A stretch of DNA of 64,000 nucleotides from Desarmillaria ectypa (taxonomy: Eukaryota; Basidiomycota; Agaricomycetes; Agaricales; Physalacriaceae). Below the pieces are notes generated by a model. The model searched no databases. It saw nothing but the letters and a program-made list of their open reading frames with translations, and was not told where the DNA came from. Made by a program: the position numbers and the translations under genes. The stretch spans positions 2,914,001 through 2,978,000 of the forward strand of contig JAUDYN010000004.1 in NCBI GenBank assembly GCA_030407005.1. The letters run 5' to 3'. Below, piece after piece: positions 46,705 to 57,510 of this stretch. Position 1 is the first letter of the stretch. Each line of letters begins with the position of its first letter.

Positions 46705-47244
46705 ATGCTGAAGCCGCCACCCCTACGGATACCTGATGCGCCCAAACCCCCATTGCACATACCACGAGCCATTTTTTACCTCACATGCGTATCACTAGTC
46801 AACACTCCGCTCATACTCGCATTTTCCTTGCTTGATTATGGTATTTTGTCCTTGTGGGTTAATCCTGCGGCTTGTGTCGTGACCATCATATTCCATTGCT
46901 CGGTCATAGCCCTATCTAGACGGAAAAGAGATGTCGAAGACCCCTCTTACTTTTCAACTATCGTCGTCTGCTCGTACCTGTTGACCGTCTTATGGTTTTC
47001 GGCTATGGTAATAACCGTTGTCGTTCTCGTCACTTGCAAGGGAGATTTCACTGTGGACGGTCTCCGTCGTTATGGCCTCCACGTATCTATCCACACGCAA
47101 AGATTGCAATGCGTCCTTGCGGCGATGGAATTTCTTCTGATGACAGGGATAGGAGTGAGCGGGCATTTGTTAGCTAGGAAAGAAGGCGATCCTGCAAGTT
47201 GGAGACCGCCTGCAGATGTAAAAGTTGTACACCAGGTGCGTTGA
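46705..47244 (+). CDS. Four-helix membrane protein, function unknown
   Basis: Single exon of 179 residues from the first ATG in the frame. An N-terminal Pro-rich segment (MLKPPPLRIPDAPKPPLH) is followed by four hydrophobic helices (starting near AIFYLTCVSLV, PAACVVTIIFH, YFSTIVVCSYLLTV and LQCVLAAMEFLLM). The short tail is charged. This resembles the tetraspan membrane proteins often predicted in Agaricomycetes. I cannot assign a named family. An upstream coding exon is possible because the frame is open back to 46660. Confidence 0.6.
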   Translation: MLKPPPLRIPDAPKPPLHIPRAIFYLTCVSLVNTPLILAFSLLDYGILSLWVNPAACVVTIIFHCSVIALSRRKRDVEDPSYFSTIVVCSYLLTVLWFSAMVITVVVLVTCKGDFTVDGLRRYGLHVSIHTQRLQCVLAAMEFLLMTGIGVSGHLLARKEGDPASWRPPADVKVVHQVR

Positions 47245-47508
47245 TCCGTCGTATTCGTGTAAGATTTGCTCCTCAAATCACTTTTAGCCCGTTGTAATCC
47301 AAACTACGTTTGCGCCCACGTACTGACGAGCTTAACGACGAGCACTTAGCCATTATTAGCATAATTCCTTGAAACCCGATAACACGTTTGTTCCAGTTCA
47401 CAACATTTTGAATCCATAAATAGAATACATGATCATGATTCATGACTGCTGGACCTATGCAACAAATGAATTTAATCTTCCTCTCAAACGATTATTGATT
47501 CATACCAA

Positions 47509-47904
47509 TTACATCCACTGTTTCTTGGAAAGCCGCTCCACATCTGCGCATTCGTTTTCTCCGCGTACGCACAGTACTGTTGCACCGTCTCGGCTATTTG
47601 CGTCGGGTATTGTACACTTGATGTCTTCGACGTTTGGACAAGGGCATTCCCTAGGTGCCTTGACACATTCTAGGGTTGAAGGGCACAAATAACGGTTGCA
47701 AGATACTTGAAAGGAGTCTAATGAATAAATTAATTCAATTGAAACGGGAAGTAGATACGCACTGCCCTCCGAGTGGGCGGCCCACTGCGAAGCACCAGAA
47801 GGTTGATGCTGCTCTTGGTGACGGAACATGCCGTCGAAGAAGTTGAACTGGGCAGATATAAGCCCCGCCAGAAATATCAATACGAAGGATAGAGACGAGA
47901 ACAT
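47509..47904 (-). CDS. LCL2: LCL2-like secreted/ER protein
   Basis: Exons 47904-47763 and 47705-47509 give 112 residues. A signal peptide (MFSSLSFVLIFLAGLISA) is followed by QFNFFDGMF, a Gln/His-rich spacer, and the conserved Cys block SCNRYLCPSTLECV, CPCPNVEDIKC and VLCVRG. This is the layout of fungal Lcl2 (long chronological lifespan 2), a small protein of the secretory path linked to ER-associated degradation in yeast. The upstream in-frame Met at 47943 is less likely because the signal peptide starts at 47904. The splice joins phase 1 and gives EGISCNRYLCP. Confidence 0.85.
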   Translation of the reverse strand: MFSSLSFVLIFLAGLISAQFNFFDGMFRHQEQHQPSGASQWAAHSEGSAYLLPVSIELIYSLDSFQVSCNRYLCPSTLECVKAPRECPCPNVEDIKCTIPDANSRDGATVLCVRGENECADVERLSKKQWM

Positions 47905-49144
47905 GGTGGTGGTCAGGGCGCAAGACGCGCATGAAACTGACACGTTACTGTCTCAATCACGTGCCAACGCTGCGGACAAACAAGAATGGACTCGCGCCCT
48001 GGCAAGTTCAAACAGACATTTTAACTGCTTTCACTCCTCTCGTCCTCAATATCTCTTAGTTCTCCTGCTGGCGCTAAATTGGCGGTAACAATGGTGGTCT
48101 CAGCTTCGCAGCGCTCTGAAGGCTTGCAGTTTTGATTCCTGCCTACCCAGTCGACACCGCGTCGACCGCGACCCCAACTGACCTCAATTCGGTTACACCA
48201 TTACTAGGCTTGTACTGCAGCTTCTGGTGCCACTTAGACGATATGTTCGTGGCCTCACTCTCTTCTTGTTTCATCTCCTGTTTACAGATTAGGCCGAAGT
48301 GTAAGCACTTGGTCTAACGCATGCACAATGACACTCTGACCTGCCCGTTTCTCCGGTCATTACGTTCCTACTATCCCAGCAAGTTTTCCGATACTCGGAA
48401 TATGCATTTTCCCTCTGTTTCATGCCCGGAGTTGATGCAACATGTGCAGGATGCTCTCCCACTGCGCCGCCGCCACCCAACTCTATCTATGCAGGATCTA
48501 TCAAGAATAAGGAACAATAACAGTATTGCATCCAGGCTTTGCATGGGCCGTCCCGGTTCCTAATTTTAAGCGTCAGACTGAACGGTTGCATCAACCAACT
48601 ATCTACGTCAACCATCACACTTATTGTGTTCATTTTGCCCGGCCATGCGCACGGCTTTAGTAACCGGAAACAGAATAATGCACGTCTTCTTATTGTCTTT
48701 GCCAGCAGCTTTGTTCTACCTTGTTCTTCTGTCATTTGAAACAGAGACAATGCGGTCCGTTGACTCCCCGGCGACCATGCAATGGCGCGACTTGGTGGTC
48801 ACTGGGTGAAGCATTCTATCTACCGAGGTCTGTTCGTAACTTACGCTTTGAGCTTATGCGGACAACGGTGAAGCCAGGGTGTGGCGTTTATAAATTTCCG
48901 AAGCATCCACGGCGCAAACTACTATCCAATTGACCAAAATGGATATACAAACGAGTTGTTAAATGCTGGTGGCAATATGTATAGTTTATAGTATGTGTGA
49001 CTGTTGCTAAAAGAGGATCGATTTCGTAGAGAGGAAATGTTGATAGATACTTAGACAAAAATAATGCAATTAGATATGCTTTGCGTGAGGAAATGGGCCA
49101 AATGATCTGCGGGAAAAGGAAATGCGTGTCAGCTTGTCGTCCAG
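47905..49144. other. Intergenic region, about 1.2 kb
   Basis: Upstream of LCL2 and downstream of the disordered-protein gene. Frames of 60-87 codons on both strands have no family resemblance. A TATAAAT sequence near 48890 is not followed by a recognisable coding sequence. Confidence 0.5.
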
Positions 49145-50101
49145 CTACACACCTCCAGCCTTCTTGTCTGCCTCCACCTCCATGATATGCCGCCTCCTCT
49201 TTTTCTCAGCGTCTGTCAATGTCGCTTTCTTGTCCGACGATCGTGTGTGATACCGACGCGGCGTAGGACTAGCAGAAACGCGAGGCACCTTGGCTGGAGT
49301 CTTCTTGGGTGTTACAGGAAATGGAGGTAATTGCACTGGTGTAGATTTCAACATGTACTTCCTTTGGAGTTCTTGCGTCTTTGGGTCTGCAGACCATGCA
49401 ATGGGCTCCCCATCTTCCACAACGGCGGACGCTTTCTTCGCCTTCCTACGTGGCGGCAAGTTCTCTTTGTGAGAGTCTTTGGAGGGATCAGGAGGTGGGG
49501 GGATGGGAAGGATAACAGAAGGAAGCATCTCAATATCCGTATCTGGATACACGTCAAAGCCAGGGTAGTGAATAGAATGGTCTGTGGGTGGAGTAGCGGG
49601 GTCTCGTGGGGGTAATGACGATGTTGACCGGGCGACGATGGATGAGGGAGTAGGATGAGGTGTCTCAGTGTTAGGCGCTCTTGCTTTCTGCGTTGAGGAG
49701 CTAGAAAGACGTGGGGAGGGCGCCAGTCCGTGGTGTGACGACGAAGGGGCCGCTTCCTCAGACTCTGGCGAAGGAAAAAGTGGACCGCAGCTTGAGGGCC
49801 TTCCCGTTGAGCCAAAATCAAGCCTCTTTGCTGGACTGCCTGGCCCTTGGAGAATCTCTGTGAGACGAGCGGGAGAGGCTAGACGTCGGCGTAAAGGGCT
49901 CTTTACAGTCTTCTCTAGTGAGAAGATGCCCTCTCCAAAGAGAATTCGACGTTTTGTAGGACTGAAAGGCGTCGGGGTAGGCGAGTGAGCTCGTTTATGC
50001 GGTCTATTCGATTTGAAAGGGTTCGTAGGTGGCAAATTAGAGCCCGCTGGCAAGAAGCGTTCGAGCGGCCATTCTCTGAGAGGGCCAGGACGCGTAGACA
50101 T
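49145..50101 (-). CDS. Disordered Ser/Pro-rich basic protein
   Basis: Single exon of 318 residues from the Met at 50101 (MSTRPGPLREWPLERFLPAG). The frame is open to 50158, but those residues are not conserved-looking. It has many Ser-Pro and Thr-Pro sites (SPTPTPFSPTKRR, KSPLRRRLASP, PVTPKKTPAK), short motifs such as RRILFGEGIFSLEKTV and LTEILQGPGSPAKRLDFG that look like conserved linear motifs, and a Lys/Arg-rich C-terminus. This composition suggests a nuclear, cell-cycle-kinase-regulated protein. That is inference; I do not recognise a family. Confidence 0.6.
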   Translation of the reverse strand: MSTRPGPLREWPLERFLPAGSNLPPTNPFKSNRPHKRAHSPTPTPFSPTKRRILFGEGIFSLEKTVKSPLRRRLASPARLTEILQGPGSPAKRLDFGSTGRPSSCGPLFPSPESEEAAPSSSHHGLAPSPRLSSSSTQKARAPNTETPHPTPSSIVARSTSSLPPRDPATPPTDHSIHYPGFDVYPDTDIEMLPSVILPIPPPPDPSKDSHKENLPPRRKAKKASAVVEDGEPIAWSADPKTQELQRKYMLKSTPVQLPPFPVTPKKTPAKVPRVSASPTPRRYHTRSSDKKATLTDAEKKRRRHIMEVEADKKAGGV

Positions 50102-50752
50102 AGTTGTAGAGCGATTATTGGGATGCTGGGCGCCGCAGTGATGGTGGAAAGTCGTCAAGAGCGGTTAGAAAAGCGGGGGAAAATGGAAGAGCATAAGGGA
50201 ATATGCCATGCTTGGGCCACGCCTTATCAACAAGACCCCGATCACTTATCCGGGGTCCCAAGCGTGACAATAAGATCACCTGACTGGTGACATCGCGTTT
50301 TTCCTTTTCTGTAAAGTTTTTTGTATCAAGTCACTCGGACTGCTGTGGAGGCGGAACTGCATCTCCTATAGTCAGACATAGGCTTGGATTGCATGAACCT
50401 AGATTCCAAACTCCTGTATGCTTTAGCACTGGGACCTAAGCCTATTTGGATCTATCCTGCCACAATTCACAGGCAGCTTGTATGTTGCTCCGATTGGCGA
50501 ATATTTTCAGGGGCCCCTATATTCCCTCCACCTTTGCATTTTAGTATACTTACTGTACTTTAGTATTCATGCCTTTGACGCTAGTTCTGAGAAGCCGCAC
50601 CCTGCAGGGACTGCTCTGAATCAGTTTGACCCAAAGAGTGTTCGGTACCGTAGTACAAGCATGTGTAGTACGGACTCTGGTTAGCTTCCTTCTCAGGGAC
50701 ATGAAAACCAGGATAAACATCCACCACCACGACCAAATGAGATCTAAAATTA
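50102..50752. other. Intergenic region, about 650 bp
   Basis: Between the start of the disordered-protein gene and the 3' end of the Pol I subunit gene. Nothing was recognised. The plus-strand frames here are antisense to, or read out of, the Pol I gene. Confidence 0.5.
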
Positions 50753-53700
50753 CTACATTTTTGTGTCTACAGGCATCACGACGTCAAAGACCCCCGTCCC
50801 AGTCAAGTTGGGTCGTCCCAAGACAATATTTCCAGAAGGTGTTGATAGGTCATCAAAGTCTCCATACAGTGTCGCCTCAGACAAGAAAGCCGCCGTCGTC
50901 TCGTACGACGCCTTTAGCAGCGGCGATGGATTTGTGGAAATGCCCTTCCGATTGAATGGTTTGTAACCGCCCTCGAACGTCTAGAACAGTGTGTCAGCGG
51001 AGCTTTTATCATAGATAAGTTTCAGCTGCGCACCATATAATCTGCAATAAGCTCCAGATGACGCTGATCGACCTTGATACTATAAACACCAAAGACACCA
51101 CTCATCTCTCGTAAGATAGCAGCTCGGGCCATCTCGACACCATACGTCTTCAAAATGGCGTAGATGTCGTTCGAGTACGTTTCGTTGTCCTCTAGAATAC
51201 CCTCAACATCGGGGGCACAAAACTGCCACATACCCCTGAAGTTTGATCCGTTAGTTGTGAGCTTCGGAAATATCGTCAATAATAGTCTTTAATTTAAAAA
51301 TTGCTCGCTTACAGTCACCCAACTGTCACCGCTTTTACCATCTGATTTGACTTGGAAGCAGTCGGTGATGCCAGGGATCTGTCGGATGATGGTTGAGCGG
51401 CAAGTGCGCTCCACGATACCGATGAAGAGCAGCTTGGGCATTTCAGAGGAGAACTAAGAAAAAGGATTGAACAGGATGGTAATAGGGATTGACGGACTTG
51501 GCATACCTCGAGGGTGAACGTACACCGTGACTCAGAGAAGTTAAAGGACGTGCACTGGTGGAGATGTCTCATGAAGAGATCCGCCACGCGTTTCGCATTC
51601 GCTTGCAGTTCCTTTGCCGTGGCCACGTCCTCAGAGTCAGATTCTGTATCAGAGGCAAACTCGGCTTCTAGTTCAGCTTCCACGTCCTTTTCTTCCTCCT
51701 CCTGCTCCTCATCATCCTCGTCATACGTGGCCTGCTGCTTTCGCTGGCGCGCTCGCTTGGCATCATCAGCATCCCCGTCACCAACTTCGCTGCCCTCGTC
51801 ATCGCCTCTTTTCCTTTTTGGGGAACCGGCGTCGTCATCCCCTCCATCACCATCAGTCGCGCCTTCTTCCCTTGTTTTCTTCCCGCGTCCCAGTTCCGCC
51901 ATCTGACTCTTGACATCAGAATCCAGCCGCTTCATCTCGTTGATGATTTCCCTCTTGAGAGTTAGCGGGAACTTTGTGGCGAAACATGCAAGGATTTCGG
52001 AAGGGTCAACTTCATGTTCTGCGGTGTACTCTGCTTCGGGGAAGAACGCGATGTTGAAAAGATACTCCAGCCGTCGTGCGGCACCCTGAGCTTTCAGCTG
52101 CTCCGTGATAGTAACTTTTTCGACGACTTGAGATAGCGTCAGTTTGCTAGCACGCTTACAAAACATGTCTATATCTGCCTGGAGAATGCCAGAACGAACT
52201 TTCATGGTCATCGAAGGGGTTTTAGGTTTCTGAGATGCAGTCATAACGATCTCTCGTAGCCGAGGAATCCCGAGCGTGACGTTTGCGGCACCATGTCCTA
52301 GTTGAACATCATCACCCCACTAGATTGACGAGCTAGAGCATACTCACCAGCAAAATGGAAGGTATTCAGAGTCATCTGGGTGGATGGCTCTCCAACGCTG
52401 GTAGAAGACAGTGAGACAAAGAAAGGGAAGCAGAATTATGACAATTACCCTTGAGAAGCTAATAATCCCACAGCTTCTCCAGGCTCTACTAGACTGCGCA
52501 TGTACTTGACATTCGTCAACATCTTGAAATGACTGCCAGAAATCAAATCAGTCCGTCGTTTGAACCATGTCTCTTCGCCCTTTTTCTTGATTAGAAGATG
52601 CGGGTTCTTTTTGATGTAGTCGTCCCTCGCTTTAGCAAAACCCTCGGAGACACTCCCCATGTGACGACTAGGGCTGTATATAGACAACGCGGGGTCATAC
52701 ATGTTTTGCTTGGGATCCTCTTTGAGCGCCTTAAGAGTCTTTTTCATATGCCCCAAAGCGACCTTCTGGTCGACAACGTCTTTTAGTTGTACGGGTTCTA
52801 GAAGGCTAACGAAAGACGTCTCATTGGCGGCAAGAAAGTCGAACTGCCGGAGATGCTTTTGTTTCGTGACATCGAGAGAATCTCCTCCATAATGGAACTG
52901 GTAGACGGACGAATCGCTGCCCCGAACCGTGTGGTCATAATGCACACGTATACCTTCCAAGTGCTTGATGAGACACCGCTGCAGGTACCCAGAGCGGGAC
53001 GTCTTGACAGCTGTGTCAATGAGACCCTCACGACCCGCCATACAGTGGAAGTAGAATTCTTGTGGTTTGATTCCTGTTAAGAACCGACTCGCAACGTAGC
53101 CGCCGGAGATTGCTTTGGTCTCAAAGGGGCGGAACGAGGGCAAGGTTTTTCCACTGACCATGACAGGGACCCGGCGACCCTCGAGTTCTTGCTGGCCCAG
53201 ACCACATGATATTTGCCGAGCATTGACCTCTGATCCCTTTGCACCGGAACGGGTCATGGCCTGCATATGATTATGGGGAAACTTTCGCAGGAGGTGATTG
53301 GGCATACAGGCTTCGGAAATAGATGAGGTGAGTTTCCCGAGCTTAGACTTGACTGTCATGTCCAATCCAGCCATCTTGCTGTCGTCTCTCAACACCTCTT
53401 CCAACAGCTCTTTCAGAGCCTGCGAGACGTCTTCTTGCGGTGTATTCGTCAGAGAAGGGAAGTTTTCGATGGAGCCTTCTGTACCAAGGTTCTTTCCGCG
53501 GTCTAGGATGTCCCTCCGTGTGGCGTCCCCGACGGGAGTAAGGGTCAAATCGTCCATCCTACATGTAAACGCCCGGTGTTGGAGGAATTTGGTAAACAAC
53601 CGACTGAGAATTCCTAGCAGCTGCCCAGCGACGTCTGCTCCGTACAATTCGTAGACGGAGTGGACGAGACCGTACTCGGATGCCCCAAAAGCAGCCTTAT

Positions 53701-56693
53701 CAAGGACACCACAAAGGAGCTCGCCATCCCTGAAGATGACTATATCCTCCTTTGACGAAGGACCCCAAAGTTTCCCTGGCACTTTGGTCCCAGCAGTGAG
53801 ATTTAGGCCCAATCGATCGCGTGGGGTTATATTTTTCAAGATCGTGGAGATCTAGTCCTTTATAAGTCGGTAACGACAAGAAAAGTATTAGCAACTCACG
53901 ATCTGTTTGCCAGTCCACAGAGGCCGAGGTTTCCAGATCGTGGGTGGCAGAGTAACCAGACGATCTCCGACAACTTCGTCGGCTCGGAGGGCACCACATA
54001 GCAGCTGGAAATACTCCCCACGCTCGAAGAAGGCGTCCTGAGTGGTCATCCAGACGCCTGCAACTACATGGTCTTGAATAAGTCCTCGCAGAGGATTTCC
54101 AGACGTTGGGACAAGATATTGATTGTCGGTGTTTGCGATCATTTGAGCCTCAGCCCTGGCCACCTGATTTTCTATACACAAGACCAGGAAATTGTCAGAG
54201 ACTGCTGTCGGTTTGTACACCGCCAAAAACCAACTTACGAGGAAAATGAATATTCATCTCTATGACAATATGTTCAGACAGCAGTAACATTTATAGCAAA
54301 GGTTGAGTCTTACCGTCACCATCGAAATCCGCTGTCGAAAAATATATCAATTTTAGAATTATTAAAGGGAAAGATTGGCCCGTACCATTATAGGAATTAC
54401 TAGAGCAGGCGAGACGATTGAGACCCTTGCGAAAGAAAGAACAAAATCAACGAACCAATTAGCGTAATGCATCCGAATAGTCTTCTCTCCATGCAGGATA
54501 CGGGCCTTATGTGCCATCATACTTGGCTTGTGCAGCGTAGGTTGCCGGTTGAGTATCAGCATGTCGCCATCCCGAAGATGTCGGTGGACTTTCTTGTTAA
54601 TTGCTGGTGTCCGCGTGTACAACCCACGTCTCCCAGAACCAACATGTTCTTCGGCTTGAGGTGTCATTAGTTGGTTAGCAATTGCTGTTCTTTGCTCTAT
54701 TGAAAGTTTATCCTACCGAATGTCCATCAGCGAAAAAACCCAAGCAATGGTACAAAGCGCCCTACCAGTGACACCTGGTGACCATCTTCGTACTCCACGA
54801 TTGTTGCCCCCGGATGTTCCCGTGGACCCGCAATTACTCGCTGACGCATTTCGACGACATTCATTGCCGTGACTGGTTCGGGGAAAGTAAGTTTCGTGGC
54901 AAAGACCGGCGGAATGCCAATTTCATTGGGTTCAATGTTGACGTCGGGAGAAATAACGGATCGTGCGGCATAGTTAACTCGTTTACCCTTCCAAGGTAAA
55001 TTCAGGAATCAGAGAAGATAGCGACATCTGGAAACGTACCATCATATGCTTTCGGAACAATCCTTCCTTCTTCTCCAAACCTTGCTTCACACCTGCAGGT
55101 GGAAGTTTGCCTTGTCTCACGGGCGCGGGATTCTTGGTACTGTCCATGAAACTATTGACATTGACTTGCATCTGGAGAAGAGCATCCAAAAGACTGCTCA
55201 TTAGCTTTTTTCTCTCCGCCTCATTATAATCGGAGCCCTTCTGAGAGACGTTTCGCAGACTGAGATTGAGATCTCTGAGGCGATATGATGTGTTCAGTAT
55301 TTTAGCCAAGAGTTCATTTTGAGGATGTTCGAACAGAACGTCGTTCATGGAAGCAGGTGGACGGAATCGGGTAGGCGCAACGGGGATCACTTCGAGGAAA
55401 AACATATCAGCAGATGCAACTGAGAGTCCTTTGGAATTTCGTTTCGCGAAGGCACCGTGTTTGCCGTAAAGCAAAGAGCACATTGTTTCCTCGTTTCGGA
55501 ACAAACGACGAAGATGCGCCCTGCATTCTTCCGGAGCCATGATTCGCTCATTTCGTCCTCGTATCGTCTTGATTTTCCCATTCGCGGCACGCGGAAGAGC
55601 AGTCCTAGATACTTCTTCATCCCCATCGTCCTCGTCCTCCTCTAGGTCATCACCTTCTCCTTCACTGTCTGTGCTGGCAGAGTCCATCTCGACATCAGAA
55701 TCATCGCGTGGAGATCCCTGGTGAGAATTAAACCTCTCTGCCTTTTCTAGAAGGAGGACATCCGGTCGTTTCTTCAGCTGCTGACGTTTTTGTTTTTCGG
55801 ACAAATCATATTCGATAATTTTCGTATAATTCTCCTTGCGAAATGTGTAGGCGAATCTAGAAAGAGGTCAAAATATATTCGTAGCCAATAAGGAATACTT
55901 ACGATGAACAATTCTTGTTCTGACATTTGTTGAGGATTGTGCTCTTCAAAAATTCGTTGATCAAGTCCTTCCGTGCCTGATAGACTAACGCATCTTTATA
56001 ATCGTCCCGCTTGCTACTAGAAGCACGGCTCAGTTGGAGATGAACATATGCCTCCACCCGAGAAATGAATTCATCGTCTGGCTCAACATCAACAGTTTCT
56101 TCCTCCTCTGGTAGGTCTTTGCCTTTTCCCTTCCCTTTTGGCGGCTCAGTAAGTGTATCAGCAAGGTGCAAATCATCAACTCCTTGAGACGCATTCAGCA
56201 GTCCATACTCAAGGAGTTTGAATTTTGCGGCGTATTTTGATAGCTGCGGAGATTGTTACAAGGGAACTAAGACAGAGCGCGCGCGTACTAAACTCACCAC
56301 TGTCCTGGACATCTTGAATCTGTGACAGAATAGACATGTTCCGCGGAGCAAATTGTACATATTCGTCATAAATAATGGGTGAAAAACTGGTGCCGGAAGT
56401 TCGATGTGACCGAAATGCCCCGGGCAGGTAAAATACGTCAAGCGACAAGTTGCGCATCTACGGAGGTCACGATAAATAGATAGCCGTGAGAGACGAAGAC
56501 AGACGCACATGTCCTGTCGGTCACTAGGTCCAAGAGCTGGATCATACAGTCCACCAAAGTTGGGTCGGTTCAGATCGTCAAGAAGTACCGGGTTGACGAT
56601 TTGTTTGACCGAGATACGACGAACATCTTCGGCAGACAGAAATGAGAAGGATATTCCGGTTACAGTGGAGGGCAAGGAGTGGCTGATATTCAT
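50753..56693 (-). CDS. RPA190: RNA polymerase I largest subunit (A190)
   Basis: Catalytic subunit that makes ribosomal RNA in the nucleolus. Sixteen exons: 56693-56509, 56457-56298, 56243-55903, 55856-55040, 54987-54766, 54712-54456, 54399-54386, 54331-54314, 54259-54239, 54171-53900, 53851-52449, 52397-52348, 52297-51507, 51453-51313, 51261-51034 and 50980-50753, giving 1715 residues (yeast A190 has 1664). Landmarks are zinc site CATC with [35 protein letters not shown], active-site NADFDGDEMN, the bridge-helix region [67 protein letters not shown] and the C-terminal [15 protein letters not shown]. Acidic low-complexity inserts near residues 300 and 1330 are typical of Pol I. The active-site motif is encoded across three tiny exons. 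Every junction is GT-AG with correct phase. Confidence 0.96.
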
Positions 56694-57510
56694 GTCGGTT
56701 AAATCTCCTGTTCAAGACTCCGAAACGAAACGAATGCAGGGGATCCACCCGTAGAAGCGTAATCCAGCAACGCGGTACGAATTCAGGTAATTGAAATCCA
56801 AAAACCAAAATTTTGCCATCACGTGCAAGTCGGTATCCTGGACCCCGGACCGATATAAATAGGGGAGAGCTTAGGCCGCTCAGCAGCCGGTTCTAAGTAC
56901 TATAGAAGTGCCGTTCAAAAACTGTCTTGATTGATTTAGCCACTCATATTTTTCATTGTAATCCCATTATTGCAAGTTCCCTGTTCGTGTCAGTGGCTAA
57001 TTCCGTATTTATAATATCTCATACGAACAAACGATCCAACGCATTTTAGATTTGTTTAGTACTCGTGCTGCAACGGTGGACTGGAGTTCGTTCCGGTAGA
57101 AAATAATTGAACAACTTTTCGTTGTAGTGAATCTCGAATTTTGTTTTCATCGATAGTAGGCTTCTCAAGCTGCAGATTCAGGGAACTCGTTCATCGCCGT
57201 GTCCTTGACATTATCCGAATCCAATCTGGTTCTTCCTCCGATTCGCCTAGTGCAAACTTAAACTTACCTTGAAAGGGCTGATTTTTGTGGTGCACGTGGT
57301 CGCTGCGCTTGAAATTCCTTACCCTGATGACACATGGACAACTCTCACCACTCAGTCCCGCGGCCGACTTGGACGTTTGCCGTATCAGACGATAACGCAG
57401 CGTACTTGATCCATGAATGCAACCACGTTCAAGTCATTGACCAGCACTGTACAATGGCCGCATTATCAGCTTTCTCGACCTGAATCTTACTTTCTTTCTA
57501 GGCTCGAAGA
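56694..57510. promoter_or_regulatory. Divergent region between RPA190 and aldehyde dehydrogenase
   Basis: 817 bases. It must hold the promoter of the Pol I subunit gene (minus) and that of the dehydrogenase (plus). A GATATAAATAGG sequence near 56852-56863 could be a TATA box. A missing first exon of the dehydrogenase may lie in the last 200 bases, but I could not define it. Confidence 0.4.

Noticed and set aside
49331..50290. Plus-strand frames of 94-106 codons antisense to the disordered-protein gene
   Set aside because: Mirror frames caused by the Ser/Pro/Arg-rich composition of the minus-strand gene. They lack homology.
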